Part shown: positions 25,590-33,417 of the stretch, one piece after another
Position numbering within the stretch: the stretch's first letter is position 1
Layout of the letters: each line of letters begins with the position of its first letter
Origin: Candidatus Nitrosopumilus sediminis
GTDB lineage: Archaea; Thermoproteota; Nitrososphaeria; Nitrososphaerales; Nitrosopumilaceae
Reading direction: 5' to 3'
Length of the DNA: 64,000 bases
Assembly: GCF_000299395.1 (NCBI RefSeq)
Contig: NC_018656.1
Coordinates: 620,001 to 684,000 of the forward strand
The notes under the pieces: model-generated
What the model saw: the letters and a program-made list of their open reading frames with translations, nothing else
Told to the model about the DNA's origin: nothing
Databases searched by the model: none
Program-made: the position numbers and the translations under genes

Positions 25590-26234
25590 TTGAATTCCCA
25601 TATTCTTTTAGCAATTTCTGTCATTATAGTGGGGATAATTTTAATTTCAATAAATTACCCTTCTATAGACAATTTTTACAAATATTCCAAACCTTTACTA
25701 AAAATGGAATTTGAAACTATTGATCAATTATGTGATTTAGACTGCAAAATAGATTATCAATCCCAAGGGTACAATTGTCATGATATTTCTCATAACACTT
25801 TTTTTTGTTTTCCTCCACTAAACTACAATAAAATTCAAAAACAAAATGACTATTGGGATCAATTAATTCCATACAATTATGGCTATCTTGATTTACTTTA
25901 TGATGATAAAGAGATCTCTTTAGGATTGATAAAAAAAATCAACATTATTGATGAGAAAAACGTTGAGGTGACATTTTCAACTGATGAGCATTCCAAGTTT
26001 ATGCACGCTGAAATCTCTGATTTTGATTATTTTGAAAACAAAATTATCAGCATAGGTGATACATTCATTCCCAAATGCCACAATCAATTCATTCATGTCT
26101 ACAAATTACATGATATTGCAATTCATGAAGATGTGTCATATGCGATATTTATCTATAGGATTGGAACAAGCGATATACAACAATGCGTGTTTCCACAAAC
26201 CTTAGAACATAATTTTGGAATAAAATTTGATTAG
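25590..26234 (+). CDS. Membrane-anchored exported protein, paralogue of the gene at 15631
   Basis: A 214-residue protein starting at TTG, with helix SHILLAISVIIVGIILISI and an outside domain with six Cys, two in CDLDCKIDYQ. Shares with the 15631 protein the helix, the NFY-YS-PL segment, the central INIIDEKNVEVTFS (there KLIDENTALFTF) and the ending -HNFG. Unlike its paralogue it is the first gene of its array and uses the P1 promoter rather than a junction ATG. Stop is TAG in GAT-TAG-AAA-ATG, the frame-0 junction stop. Confidence 0.6.
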   Translation: MNSHILLAISVIIVGIILISINYPSIDNFYKYSKPLLKMEFETIDQLCDLDCKIDYQSQGYNCHDISHNTFFCFPPLNYNKIQKQNDYWDQLIPYNYGYLDLLYDDKEISLGLIKKINIIDEKNVEVTFSTDEHSKFMHAEISDFDYFENKIISIGDTFIPKCHNQFIHVYKLHDIAIHEDVSYAIFIYRIGTSDIQQCVFPQTLEHNFGIKFD

Positions 26235-26237
26235 AAA

Positions 26238-26468
26238 ATGAAGACTAGGCTTTTGATAGTGATTGTAATTGCATTAATGGCCATAGGGTTTTCACCTATT
26301 CTCTATTCATCATTTGTGTTGTTCCCTCCGACAGAACCGCCAATAATGCGACCAATAGAGGGAATTGACTATGTTTTGTTTATGTATAAACAGACATTTT
26401 TGTTTGGTGGAATAATTGGTATCTTTGTAACTCTTGCAGGAATTATTATTTGGAGAAAAAGAAAATGA
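26238..26468 (+). CDS. Small two-helix membrane protein
   Basis: A 76-residue protein: MKTRLLIVIVIALMAIGFSPILYSS, a short outside Pro-rich loop, a helix (FGGIIGIFVTLAGIIIW) and RKRK*. The stop AAA-TGA overlaps the next ATG. Same cassette type as 16315 and 26465. No family. Confidence 0.55.
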   Translation: MKTRLLIVIVIALMAIGFSPILYSSFVLFPPTEPPIMRPIEGIDYVLFMYKQTFLFGGIIGIFVTLAGIIIWRKRK

Positions 26469-26725
26469 AGACTAGATACATAGCCATTGGCGCAACAATA
26501 TTTCTTTTGATGGGAATTACAATAACAATACTTAGCTTTGAGACAATTCCTTCTGAACCTCCAAAAAATCTACCCAAAGGAATGATTCCCATAACTCCAG
26601 AAGTTGGAAAGACATCAATTCCTACAGGACCCTATATCATTTATGCCAGCATTTTTGTTTTGATTGGAACAGGAATTTACTCTTTATCTGGTTTTTTAAA
26701 AGGAACATTGGAAAATGATTTCTGA
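26465..26725 (+). CDS. Small two-helix membrane protein
   Basis: An 86-residue protein from the junction ATG (peptide MKTRYIAIGATIFLLMGITI); the frame upstream to 26450 lies in the preceding gene. Two helices flank a Pro-rich outside loop (IPSEPPKNLPKG), and the tail is GFLKGTLENDF. It overlaps the protease gene by 11 bases, but without the junction repeat. No family. Confidence 0.5.
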   Translation: MKTRYIAIGATIFLLMGITITILSFETIPSEPPKNLPKGMIPITPEVGKTSIPTGPYIIYASIFVLIGTGIYSLSGFLKGTLENDF

Positions 26726-27383
26726 AATTCATGATATTAATCCCAAGACATGGCTAAAGCCATTTCAAAGAAACGATGTTTTCTATCTCCTAAAAATGGG
26801 GCTGTTCTATCATGGATTGAGCCTGATTTTGATGCATGCTGGGTCTAGTCTTGCAACAAGTGTTATTTCAGACTATGAAATTCCACAATTCCCAGTGTCG
26901 GTCTCACTTGCATTGAGCTCAGGATTGCTAGAAGAATCAGTATTTTTTGGAATCCCGTATTTTTTGACTGGCAATCCTCTTGTACTGCTTGGAACCGGAA
27001 TAGTTTGGTCTGCTGCACATCTATTTAGCTTTGGTGTCTTTTCAGTAGAAACTTTGGCATATGGCGGATTCTTACTTACAATTCCGCACATCTTTTTTAG
27101 CATAAGAACATGGATTAGTAAAAAAGGTTGGTTTGTAATTCTGTTTCATTCTACATGGAACTTTGTAATTTTAATTTCTTACTGCATGTTAGGTTGGCGA
27201 CAATGTAGTGTCTTTAATGACATGTCTGATATTCTAAATGTAGTGATGGCAATCTCTGTTGGAATGATTCTGTATCTTGCATATCTGAACAAGAAAAAGC
27301 ATGCCAACAGATTTCTGTATCTGGTACCTACTGTCTTGATAATATTTGCAATGTTTCTTTCATATTCAAATGACCTCATTTGA
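26715..27383 (+). CDS. CPBP-family intramembrane metalloprotease
   Basis: A 222-residue polytopic protein with about six helices. CPBP/Abi landmarks are LEESVFFGIP near residues 71-80 (the EExxxR motif with Phe in place of Arg), WSAAHLFSFG with His near residue 100, and FHSTWNF near 142-148 (the HxxxN motif). The family comprises CAAX and Rce1-like proteases that cut inside or at the edge of the membrane. Replacement of the Arg may alter or weaken activity. As the last gene of an array of small membrane proteins, it may process them; this is inference. Confidence 0.7.
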   Translation: MISEIHDINPKTWLKPFQRNDVFYLLKMGLFYHGLSLILMHAGSSLATSVISDYEIPQFPVSVSLALSSGLLEESVFFGIPYFLTGNPLVLLGTGIVWSAAHLFSFGVFSVETLAYGGFLLTIPHIFFSIRTWISKKGWFVILFHSTWNFVILISYCMLGWRQCSVFNDMSDILNVVMAISVGMILYLAYLNKKKHANRFLYLVPTVLIIFAMFLSYSNDLI

Positions 27384-27993
27384 GATTTTTCTTAAACTCT
27401 TTGTATGATTTTATCATCGAATCCATGTATTCCTCTAGACTTTTTTGCATCCCTGGAAGCTCACCGTATAATTCTGTCCAGAGTTTTTGATATTTGGGAT
27501 TTGATGATAACATCATTGAACTAAAAAATACCTGCATGTCCCGAGATATTGAGTCTTCACCATTTTTTATTTTTTCAATCTGCTCTTCTACTGCACTAAA
27601 ATAATTCATGTATTTTCTAAACACCTGCTTTGATTTTTTTAGATTATCCTTTGATACGTCAAATCCCTCTCCCTCCAGATCCTTTTGGAATTCTTTGTTT
27701 TCAATCCAAATGAGGTAATAGTTTTCAATCTTCTCTGCAAATTCCATGTCTTGCTTGTAAAAACTAACAATCCCATACATTGTAGGCCCGTACTCAATTT
27801 TTTTCCTACCTTTGTCTTTTGACTTGTAAACTCGAATCTTGCCTGATTTGCTTAACTGCTTAAAATGCCTGTGAATTGTGCCTATCGGAATTCTTGTCTT
27901 GCTGTTTGCAGAGTAGAGTGTAAGGGGGCCATGGTCCATTATTGCCCTGAATATGTCCATTGAGGTACGTGCTGATGTGGATATATCCGCCAT
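27376..27993 (-). CDS. Winged-helix transcriptional regulator
   Basis: A 205-residue soluble protein. The N-terminus (about 10-70) is a winged helix: FRAIMDHGPLTLYSANSKT, TIHRHFKQLSKSGKIRVYKSKDKG. The rest is helical, likely a dimerisation domain. The ATG at 27993 gives MADISTSARTS; an alternative ATG at 27960 (MDIFRAIMDH) would leave the GGATATATCC palindrome upstream as an operator. Divergent from the exported protein at 28046, with an 11-bp perfect inverted repeat beside that gene's ATG; this arrangement suggests control of both. Convergent overlap of eight bases with the protease. Confidence 0.65.
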   Translation of the reverse strand: MADISTSARTSMDIFRAIMDHGPLTLYSANSKTRIPIGTIHRHFKQLSKSGKIRVYKSKDKGRKKIEYGPTMYGIVSFYKQDMEFAEKIENYYLIWIENKEFQKDLEGEGFDVSKDNLKKSKQVFRKYMNYFSAVEEQIEKIKNGEDSISRDMQVFFSSMMLSSNPKYQKLWTELYGELPGMQKSLEEYMDSMIKSYKEFKKNLK

Positions 27994-28016
27994 ACTTTAT
28001 GTATTTGATAATAATG

Positions 28017-28042
28017 AATATATCCATTTCTATGGATATATT
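28017..28042. promoter_or_regulatory. Operator-like perfect inverted repeat
   Basis: AATATATCCAT-TTCT-ATGGATATATT has two perfect 11-base arms, 28017-28027 and 28032-28042, ending four bases before the ATG at 28046. Related GGATATATCC occurs at 27978-27987 and GAATATGTCCAT at 27950. The set fits binding sites of the divergent winged-helix regulator. Confidence 0.6.
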
Positions 28043-28045
28043 AGT

Positions 28046-29185
28046 ATGAGATTCCTTCTGGTATTGATTTTAGTAACTGGCCTTGTACCCTATGCGTCAG
28101 CTGTACAACTTGATGCGGCAATTCTTTCAGGCGAGAATCCTACAGAACCATCGTTTCAATTTTTGAGAATAGTTTACATTGAATATCCAAACGGCGGTGA
28201 TCTTTCTGAATCATTGCGCAAAACAAACCAAACTCTTTCTTTTGTTGCAGATTCTGACACTCCCGGCATGGATGAACTTGTGGTACAACTAAACAAAAAT
28301 CTAAAAGAAATTTCAAGTGATGCAGTTGTAACTGATGCCAAGATAATTTACCATGTAATATTGAAAGGAAATCAAAACAGTGCAGTAATAGAATACAAGA
28401 TGCAACTAATTCCAACAATTACAAACCATGTCCTAACAACATCATTTGAAAAGACTGTAATTGATGCAAACTGGAGGGGCATATCAATCGACGAACCGGT
28501 AATTCTTCAAACTATCTACGGATCATTTGATGTGAATAATCCAAAATCTGCACTTGATGTAATGATTCCGGATCTTTCTGAAAAACTACAAGACGTATCA
28601 ATTATGCAGTTGCCATTAATCGATGCAAGTGGAATATTGGATCTTCCATTATACAAATGGCATTCAATGTTTGATAACACTGCGATAATTCCAGGTGCAG
28701 TAGAGTACAAATACATTGGAGAAAATGTCATCACTCATTATTCTATGGGGGAATGCAGCATTGATGTCGGTCCATGTGGTGACAGACAGTGGGTTCAGGA
28801 AATAGATCTTGATAAAAAATACACCATACGAGTGATTGAATCAAGTGATGATGCATCCATTTCATTTGAAGGATATGTGGATACGACTAGAATTGATGGA
28901 TCTGAGGTGTTCTTAACCAGCTTGAAAACCCAAGTCAGTGCAGAACCTGACACTGATGAGTTTCCTGCAACTGTGATGTATGGGATGGCAGGATTTGCAG
29001 CAATTGGTGGAGCTGTGATGTTTGTAGTAAGCAATCGAAAACTAAAGAGAGACAAGAATGAGGGTCAGACAGGCGTGGATCCTGCTCATTTGAAGGCTTA
29101 TGAAACTAGTAGTTCTTCAGGAGGATACAAAACAAACAGAGGCGAATCCCACTTGATTTTAAATGAATCAAAGACCGCAATCTAA
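28046..29185 (+). CDS. Exported protein with C-terminal membrane anchor
   Basis: A 379-residue protein. The signal peptide (MRFLLVLILVTGLVPYASA) decides the start; the in-frame region upstream to 27953 crosses the operator and the divergent gene. The outside domain (20-320) is mixed alpha/beta with repeats of a segment like VVTDAKIIYHVILKGNQNSAVIEYKMQLIP. A helix (FPATVMYGMAGFAAIGGAVMFVV) and a charged cytoplasmic tail follow. Probably regulated by the divergent winged-helix protein. It is followed by an orphan junction copy, as if another cassette once stood next. Confidence 0.6.
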   Translation: MRFLLVLILVTGLVPYASAVQLDAAILSGENPTEPSFQFLRIVYIEYPNGGDLSESLRKTNQTLSFVADSDTPGMDELVVQLNKNLKEISSDAVVTDAKIIYHVILKGNQNSAVIEYKMQLIPTITNHVLTTSFEKTVIDANWRGISIDEPVILQTIYGSFDVNNPKSALDVMIPDLSEKLQDVSIMQLPLIDASGILDLPLYKWHSMFDNTAIIPGAVEYKYIGENVITHYSMGECSIDVGPCGDRQWVQEIDLDKKYTIRVIESSDDASISFEGYVDTTRIDGSEVFLTSLKTQVSAEPDTDEFPATVMYGMAGFAAIGGAVMFVVSNRKLKRDKNEGQTGVDPAHLKAYETSSSSGGYKTNRGESHLILNESKTAI

Positions 29186-29187
29186 AT

Positions 29188-29204
29188 GTAAAAAATGAAA
29201 ACTA
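29188..29204 (+). repeat. Orphan junction copy after the 28046 gene
   Basis: GTAAAAAATGAAAACTAG carries the core without the tail; the next bases belong to the end of the minus-strand glycosyltransferase. The last three bases (CTA on the plus strand) form the stop codon of that minus-strand gene, so the repeat serves as a terminator for both strands. Confidence 0.5.
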
Positions 29205-30356
29205 GCTCCACACTTTTTCTTTGAATGTCCATTTCTTGTTTAACACAAAATTACTAAACGCTGCGATACCGACTGCCAACACTAATGCGATTGGATATGT
29301 GACGTTGTTCATATCTACTAAATAATACACCATTCCAAGCTGGACTAGTGCTCCAATTGAGCTAAACCCTGCAAACTTTCCGTACTGCACAAGAGTTCTT
29401 CTTACTGCAAAATCTTTGTCCTCAAATGTCCAGTACTTGTTTAGAATGAAATTACTAGTGATTGAAAACATGATTCCCATTACAGTTGCATGCAGATACC
29501 ACATGTCTGCACTGAATGAAAATAACACCGATGCAAGATAATTTACTGCTAAACCTGATGCGCCGACTGTAAAGAATCGTGCTGCCTTTGAAAGGAATCT
29601 GACAGATGTGCGTTTCTCGTCTTTTCTTACCTTGCGTCCATACTTGTACAGATTCCAGACTGATTTGCAGTAATCAAAAATTGTTTCTGCACCAAGCTTG
29701 CTTTCCCCTTCTTTCCTGTCTGTGAATGTATACGGAACTTCCTGAATTTTGACTCCTTTGGTCTTTACAAGAATTTCAAGGAGCACCTTGTAGCCTATTG
29801 CATCAAACTTTAATCCCTTTATGATATTTTTTTTAAACAAGAAAAATCCAGACATTGGATCTTGTGATGAAATTCCAAGACCTTTTTTTGCAATTGTTGT
29901 TGCAACTTTACTCATTAGTTTTCTCTTAAAGGGCCACCCTTGGATTGAGCCTCCCTTGACATATCTTGAAGCAATCACAATATCGCAGCTGGTCTTCCTC
30001 AATGTCTCAATCATTTTTGGTATGATGTGTGGGGGATGGGAGAAATCACTATCCATTACCACTATTGTATTTCCAGATGCCTGCTGTATTCCATTAAGTA
30101 TTGCAGAGCTCAGACCGTCTTTTGCTTTTCTCTTGATTACGTTAATTGTATGGCCTGTTTTTTCCCTGATTGATGAAAAATACTCCTCTGCCATCTTTGC
30201 TGTATGATCAGGTGAGTTGTCATCTACTACAATGGTTTCAGCCATAATCTCCTTGGGAATTGATTTTTGAATCCCTTCTAGAATTCTACAAATATTTTCG
30301 GACTCATTATATGTTGGAACGATTATGGATATTTCAGCTGATTTCAATATCCTCAA
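29202..30356 (-). CDS. Dolichyl-phosphate mannose synthase with GtrA domain
   Basis: A 384-residue fusion. The N-terminal GT2 domain (1-235) has ISIIVPTYNESENI, VVDDNSPDHTA, MDSDFSHPP (the DxD-like site) and ASRYVKGGSIQGWP, all typical of DPM1/polyprenol-phosphate mannosyltransferases. The C-terminal part (about 255-384) has four helices of a GtrA-like flippase domain (FLSKAARFFTVGASGLAVNYL). It would attach mannose to a lipid carrier and flip it across the membrane. It is preceded by the mannosyltransferase at 30398, which would use the lipid-linked sugar. Confidence 0.85.
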   Translation of the reverse strand: MRILKSAEISIIVPTYNESENICRILEGIQKSIPKEIMAETIVVDDNSPDHTAKMAEEYFSSIREKTGHTINVIKRKAKDGLSSAILNGIQQASGNTIVVMDSDFSHPPHIIPKMIETLRKTSCDIVIASRYVKGGSIQGWPFKRKLMSKVATTIAKKGLGISSQDPMSGFFLFKKNIIKGLKFDAIGYKVLLEILVKTKGVKIQEVPYTFTDRKEGESKLGAETIFDYCKSVWNLYKYGRKVRKDEKRTSVRFLSKAARFFTVGASGLAVNYLASVLFSFSADMWYLHATVMGIMFSITSNFILNKYWTFEDKDFAVRRTLVQYGKFAGFSSIGALVQLGMVYYLVDMNNVTYPIALVLAVGIAAFSNFVLNKKWTFKEKVWS

Positions 30357-30397
30357 AATCTGTGCTTTGGATTAAAATGTTTAAGGTGCAATTTGCT

Positions 30398-31843
30398 TCA
30401 CTTGTCCCATTGACCTGTCCTTACATCAATTGAGAATCCTTCCTGATTTATTCTCATGTTGGTATATGGGTAGATTCGGGTATCAAAGTCCTTTACTTTG
30501 CCATTGAAGAACTGTATTGACTTTGTGTTGTTGTATGCTTGTACTAGTTTGTCTCCTCTGCTCTGATCTAGCATAAAATGAGCATCTGCAATTACCGTAA
30601 TTTTTTTGGTCTCAACTGGACCAAATAAAATCATTGCATAGTCTTTTGGTACATTATCTATGTCAAAAACATCATACAAAATCCAAGTATATACGGGACT
30701 GGCAAGAATTGTACTTTGTTTGTTTTGATTTTCTAAAACAAATGAGAGGGCCTCAAACTGGTTATATGACACGTCATTTGTTATGATCAGAACGGTGCTT
30801 GAAAATCCAAAGACCAGAATTGCCCCTATTATTCCATAATGGATTGTCTTTGATTGTAGATATTTTACCTTCTTTGGCATGTCAAGTAGCCAAATGCTTG
30901 CAGCGATGCACAAGATAGGAATGACTGGAATCCAATGGAAATACTGTTTGAATCCAATCAATGACAGAAATGCAATAAACGGCACAAACCAAAACATGAC
31001 AAACTTATTTTTTGTTATTGCAGAATAGACAATCCCTGCAAATCCAATCACGAACAGCACTGGATCAATTAGAATAAAATATCCTATAATCTCTAAAATG
31101 CTGTTACTTCTCTGGCTCTGCCATAGTACGTCCTTTACCCACAAGTCAAACTGATCAAGCATTATGCTGTTTGCAGGCCACAGCATTGGTATCAGCAATA
31201 CCGGAATTATCCAAATTAACATGTCTGAAAGTTTTCCCCTCTTTTGGAAAATCAGCCAGATCACTAGAGGAATGAACACAAATGCTGGAACCTTTGTAAA
31301 AATTGCAAGTCCTAACAAAATTCCTGATACTGGTGCAAGCCATGTATTTCCCTGTGATTTTGCAAAATGTATTGCAAGTAAAATTGATGAAAGTAAAAAC
31401 GGCAAGAGAATTGCATCAAGTAAAATCCTATCAAATATCCATGTGTATGGCATTACTGCAAACAGAGAAGATGATAGTAATGCGACATCATTACCAAACT
31501 TTACTTTGGCAATTTCATAGATTAAAAATGTGCTAACAATTGCAACAATCCCCATGAATATTCTTGGGATGAGATACAGGCTTTGAAGCGAATCAGGATC
31601 AGTTGATATGTTGTCTGGAGGATAGTTTGTAATCTGTAAAACTCCTGCAAGAACTATCTGTCCGAAATATGGGTGATCATACAGATAACTCTCCTGTGGG
31701 TTTCCAGTATCAATTGTATTCATTGCCCTTCGCATGTAGATTCCTTCATCAAAGAAAATGTCTGGAAATCCAACTGGATTTACTAGGTGAATGAACGTTG
31801 CAAGCAGCAAAGGAATTAGAATAAAATATTTTTTCTCCATCAT
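30398..31843 (-). CDS. Dolichyl-phosphate-mannose-protein mannosyltransferase (PMT/ArnT-like)
   Basis: A 481-residue polytopic membrane protein with about eleven helices and a short outside C-terminal domain. FPDIFFDEGIYMRRAMN near residues 27-43 is the Asp-Glu catalytic loop of GT-C enzymes (PMT, ArnT), followed by SYLYDHPYFGQIVLAG. It would move a lipid-linked sugar to protein or lipid on the outer face. It is 41 bases upstream of the DPM/GtrA gene on the same strand. The pair lies inside the exported-protein island, so island proteins rich in Asn-Xaa-Ser/Thr or Ser/Thr may be substrates. Confidence 0.8.
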   Translation of the reverse strand: MMEKKYFILIPLLLATFIHLVNPVGFPDIFFDEGIYMRRAMNTIDTGNPQESYLYDHPYFGQIVLAGVLQITNYPPDNISTDPDSLQSLYLIPRIFMGIVAIVSTFLIYEIAKVKFGNDVALLSSSLFAVMPYTWIFDRILLDAILLPFLLSSILLAIHFAKSQGNTWLAPVSGILLGLAIFTKVPAFVFIPLVIWLIFQKRGKLSDMLIWIIPVLLIPMLWPANSIMLDQFDLWVKDVLWQSQRSNSILEIIGYFILIDPVLFVIGFAGIVYSAITKNKFVMFWFVPFIAFLSLIGFKQYFHWIPVIPILCIAASIWLLDMPKKVKYLQSKTIHYGIIGAILVFGFSSTVLIITNDVSYNQFEALSFVLENQNKQSTILASPVYTWILYDVFDIDNVPKDYAMILFGPVETKKITVIADAHFMLDQSRGDKLVQAYNNTKSIQFFNGKVKDFDTRIYPYTNMRINQEGFSIDVRTGQWDK

Positions 31844-32032
31844 TTTAGATTATCATTCGCATTGTCTTATTTTAAGAAAGCAAACTATCTTATTGATTTA
31901 GTCATGTGGTTAACTGATCTGACAAAACCCGACAGAGGATTCAATGTGCAAGCCTGTTAAGATTAGCAAATATTTTATTAAAAATAATTGACATTAACTA
32001 GTCTCAAAAGAACACCTACAAAGGAGTAAGTC

Positions 32033-32071
32033 TTATCGGATTGTTATCAAAAGTCTAGTTTTCATTTTCTA
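32033..32071 (-). repeat. Orphan junction copy ending array 32062-35212
   Basis: Read on the minus strand: TTAGAAAATGAAAACTAGAC then TTTTGATAACAATC, giving MKTRLLITIR then TAA. Twenty-five or more of the bases match the active consensus including the tail. No gene follows for 190 bases. It is the best-preserved orphan. Confidence 0.7.
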
Positions 32072-32235
32072 ATACTGAAACTGAAAAATGGGCCATAAAA
32101 TGAAATTAGCTTGTATTCTCTATAGTTTTTTTTGTATTCATCATTAATTTTGAGATAATATGGCTCGAGTTTTTCTTCTACCACAATTTTAAAAATACTG
32201 AATCCTGAATTATTTTGGAAAATTTTCCAATTCAT
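32062..32235 (-). CDS. Small 57-residue protein, remnant or short cassette
   Basis: This ORF (MNWKIFQNNSGFSIFKIVVE, then EKLEPYYLKINDEYKKNYRE) ends FSIRK* at a junction repeat. Its ATG overlaps the stop of the 32232 ORF by four bases (ATGA). It is too short for most ORF lists. Together with the next ORF upstream it may be one gene split by a frameshift, but both ends obey the island's overlap rules. No family. Confidence 0.4.
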   Translation of the reverse strand: MNWKIFQNNSGFSIFKIVVEEKLEPYYLKINDEYKKNYREYKLISFYGPFFSFSIRK

Positions 32236-32315
32236 AAAGATAGTTGATCTGCATTCTTAATAATTTTTAAAAAATAAAAAAACAATCCTGCTGATGGCAC
32301 TCTTCCTGTTTTCAT
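32232..32315 (-). CDS. Very short cassette peptide (27 aa) with MKTG start
   Basis: From the junction-like AAAATGAAAACAGG, this frame reads MKTGRVPSAGLFFYFLKIIK and seven further residues, and overlaps the next ATG by four bases. The helix-like FFYFL suggests a membrane peptide. The short length suggests a decaying cassette rather than a working gene. Confidence 0.3.
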   Translation of the reverse strand: MKTGRVPSAGLFFYFLKIIKNADQLSL

Positions 32316-32323
32316 TTTAACTA

Positions 32324-32818
32324 TTATAACAAACCATCCGATTCCAAATCTGACAAATACAAAAAGTCTGTATGGTCTGCTGCCTTGCCATATTGAACAG
32401 AAATAGAATAGATTCCATTTTGTTCCCACAATGATCCTCCAATGGGCAAAGACTCTTCAAATGTATTATCATCCGATATTGCCACCTGTAAAATAGATAC
32501 AACCTCCAATAACGGATTGTATATTGTAATTGTCAGATTGGTGTTAGACCCTATATTATCTACATATCCAGATATGATTACGACATCATTTGTGTGGTAT
32601 TCTTGCTTGTCTGTCTCTACATGAACAGCATATACATCATCTGAATGTACATAATGTTGATTTTGGTAAACGGTAAGACAATTCCAAAAATTTGGATTTC
32701 TAGGAGTTTCAGCAAACACTGGTATTGTTCCACATTGGTACATGAACACCTGATAAGCACCAAAAAATAAGATAGTCGACAGACTCACAGTAAGAAATAT
32801 TTTGTATTTAGTTCTCAT
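32324..32818 (-). CDS. Single-pass exported beta-domain protein
   Basis: A 164-residue protein using the junction ATG (MRTKYKIFLTVSLSTILFFGAY); the upstream five codons belong to the previous gene. The outside part contains a MG2-like or Ig-like domain: VHVETDKQEYHTNDVVIISGYVDN, then NLTITIYNPLLEVVSILQVAISDDNTFEESLPIGG and YSISVQYG. This A2M-MG2-like fold is common in archaeal surface proteins. The stop TAA lies before a degenerate junction. Confidence 0.6.
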   Translation of the reverse strand: MRTKYKIFLTVSLSTILFFGAYQVFMYQCGTIPVFAETPRNPNFWNCLTVYQNQHYVHSDDVYAVHVETDKQEYHTNDVVIISGYVDNIGSNTNLTITIYNPLLEVVSILQVAISDDNTFEESLPIGGSLWEQNGIYSISVQYGKAADHTDFLYLSDLESDGLL

Positions 32819-33417
32819 TTTCTTTTTCTCCAAAGAAAAAATACAGACATCCCTACAATTGGCAAAGCAACTCCAAGGGGTAAGAAGATATTGCGGACAA
32901 GTTTCCCAAACTCACATTCTTCTACACTATACAGTCCTGGACCTCTACAATCATGTGATTGTGAAGATTTGATCTCGTGCGCATCACTAAAAGCATGAGT
33001 TGAACCAATAGTTTCAAGAATTTTAACATCGTCATTCCTGCCATCCAAAAACCATGAGCCATCACATGTAGTTGTATGTAGACTGGCATCAACTATCTTT
33101 GCATAAATTAGGTATTCTTTATCCTTGATCAGATTTATTCCACATGCAGTACTGACCTTTGCAGTAGATACAGGAACGTGTCCGTTTTTAATCAAGGGAA
33201 ATGAATCTGCTCCTTTCCATACTTTTTGAACGCTAAATCCTGCTGCAATAGAATCATTTGAAAAATCCCAAGGAACCTCATACACAGTTCCAGAAAAAAC
33301 TACGTCTGCCTGATTAATTCTTTGTTCAACGGTCAAGTCATCACATAAACATGCAAATGCAGTCCCAGAAAATCCAAGTGCCGCAATTACAATTATTATC
33401 AAAAGTCTAGTCTTCAT
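32815..33417 (-). CDS. TIMP/netrin (NTR)-like exported protein with C-terminal anchor
   Basis: A 200-residue protein: signal peptide MKTRLLIIIVIAALGFSGTAFA followed directly by CLCDDLTVEQRINQADVVFSGTV, the hallmark of NTR/TIMP OB-fold domains (Cys at the mature N-terminus), and later STACGINLIKDKEYLIYA and TTTCDGSW. A C-terminal helix ends LWRKRK*. The start is the junction ATG, with an 11-base overlap on the preceding gene's ENED* stop. TIMP-like domains may inhibit metalloproteases; this is family knowledge and not tested here. Confidence 0.65.
   Translation of the reverse strand: MKTRLLIIIVIAALGFSGTAFACLCDDLTVEQRINQADVVFSGTVYEVPWDFSNDSIAAGFSVQKVWKGADSFPLIKNGHVPVSTAKVSTACGINLIKDKEYLIYAKIVDASLHTTTCDGSWFLDGRNDDVKILETIGSTHAFSDAHEIKSSQSHDCRGPGLYSVEECEFGKLVRNIFLPLGVALPIVGMSVFFLWRKRK

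Noticed and set aside
27953-28045. Upstream extension of the 28046 gene
   Set aside because: It would run through the operator palindrome and the start of the divergent regulator; the signal peptide starts at 28046.
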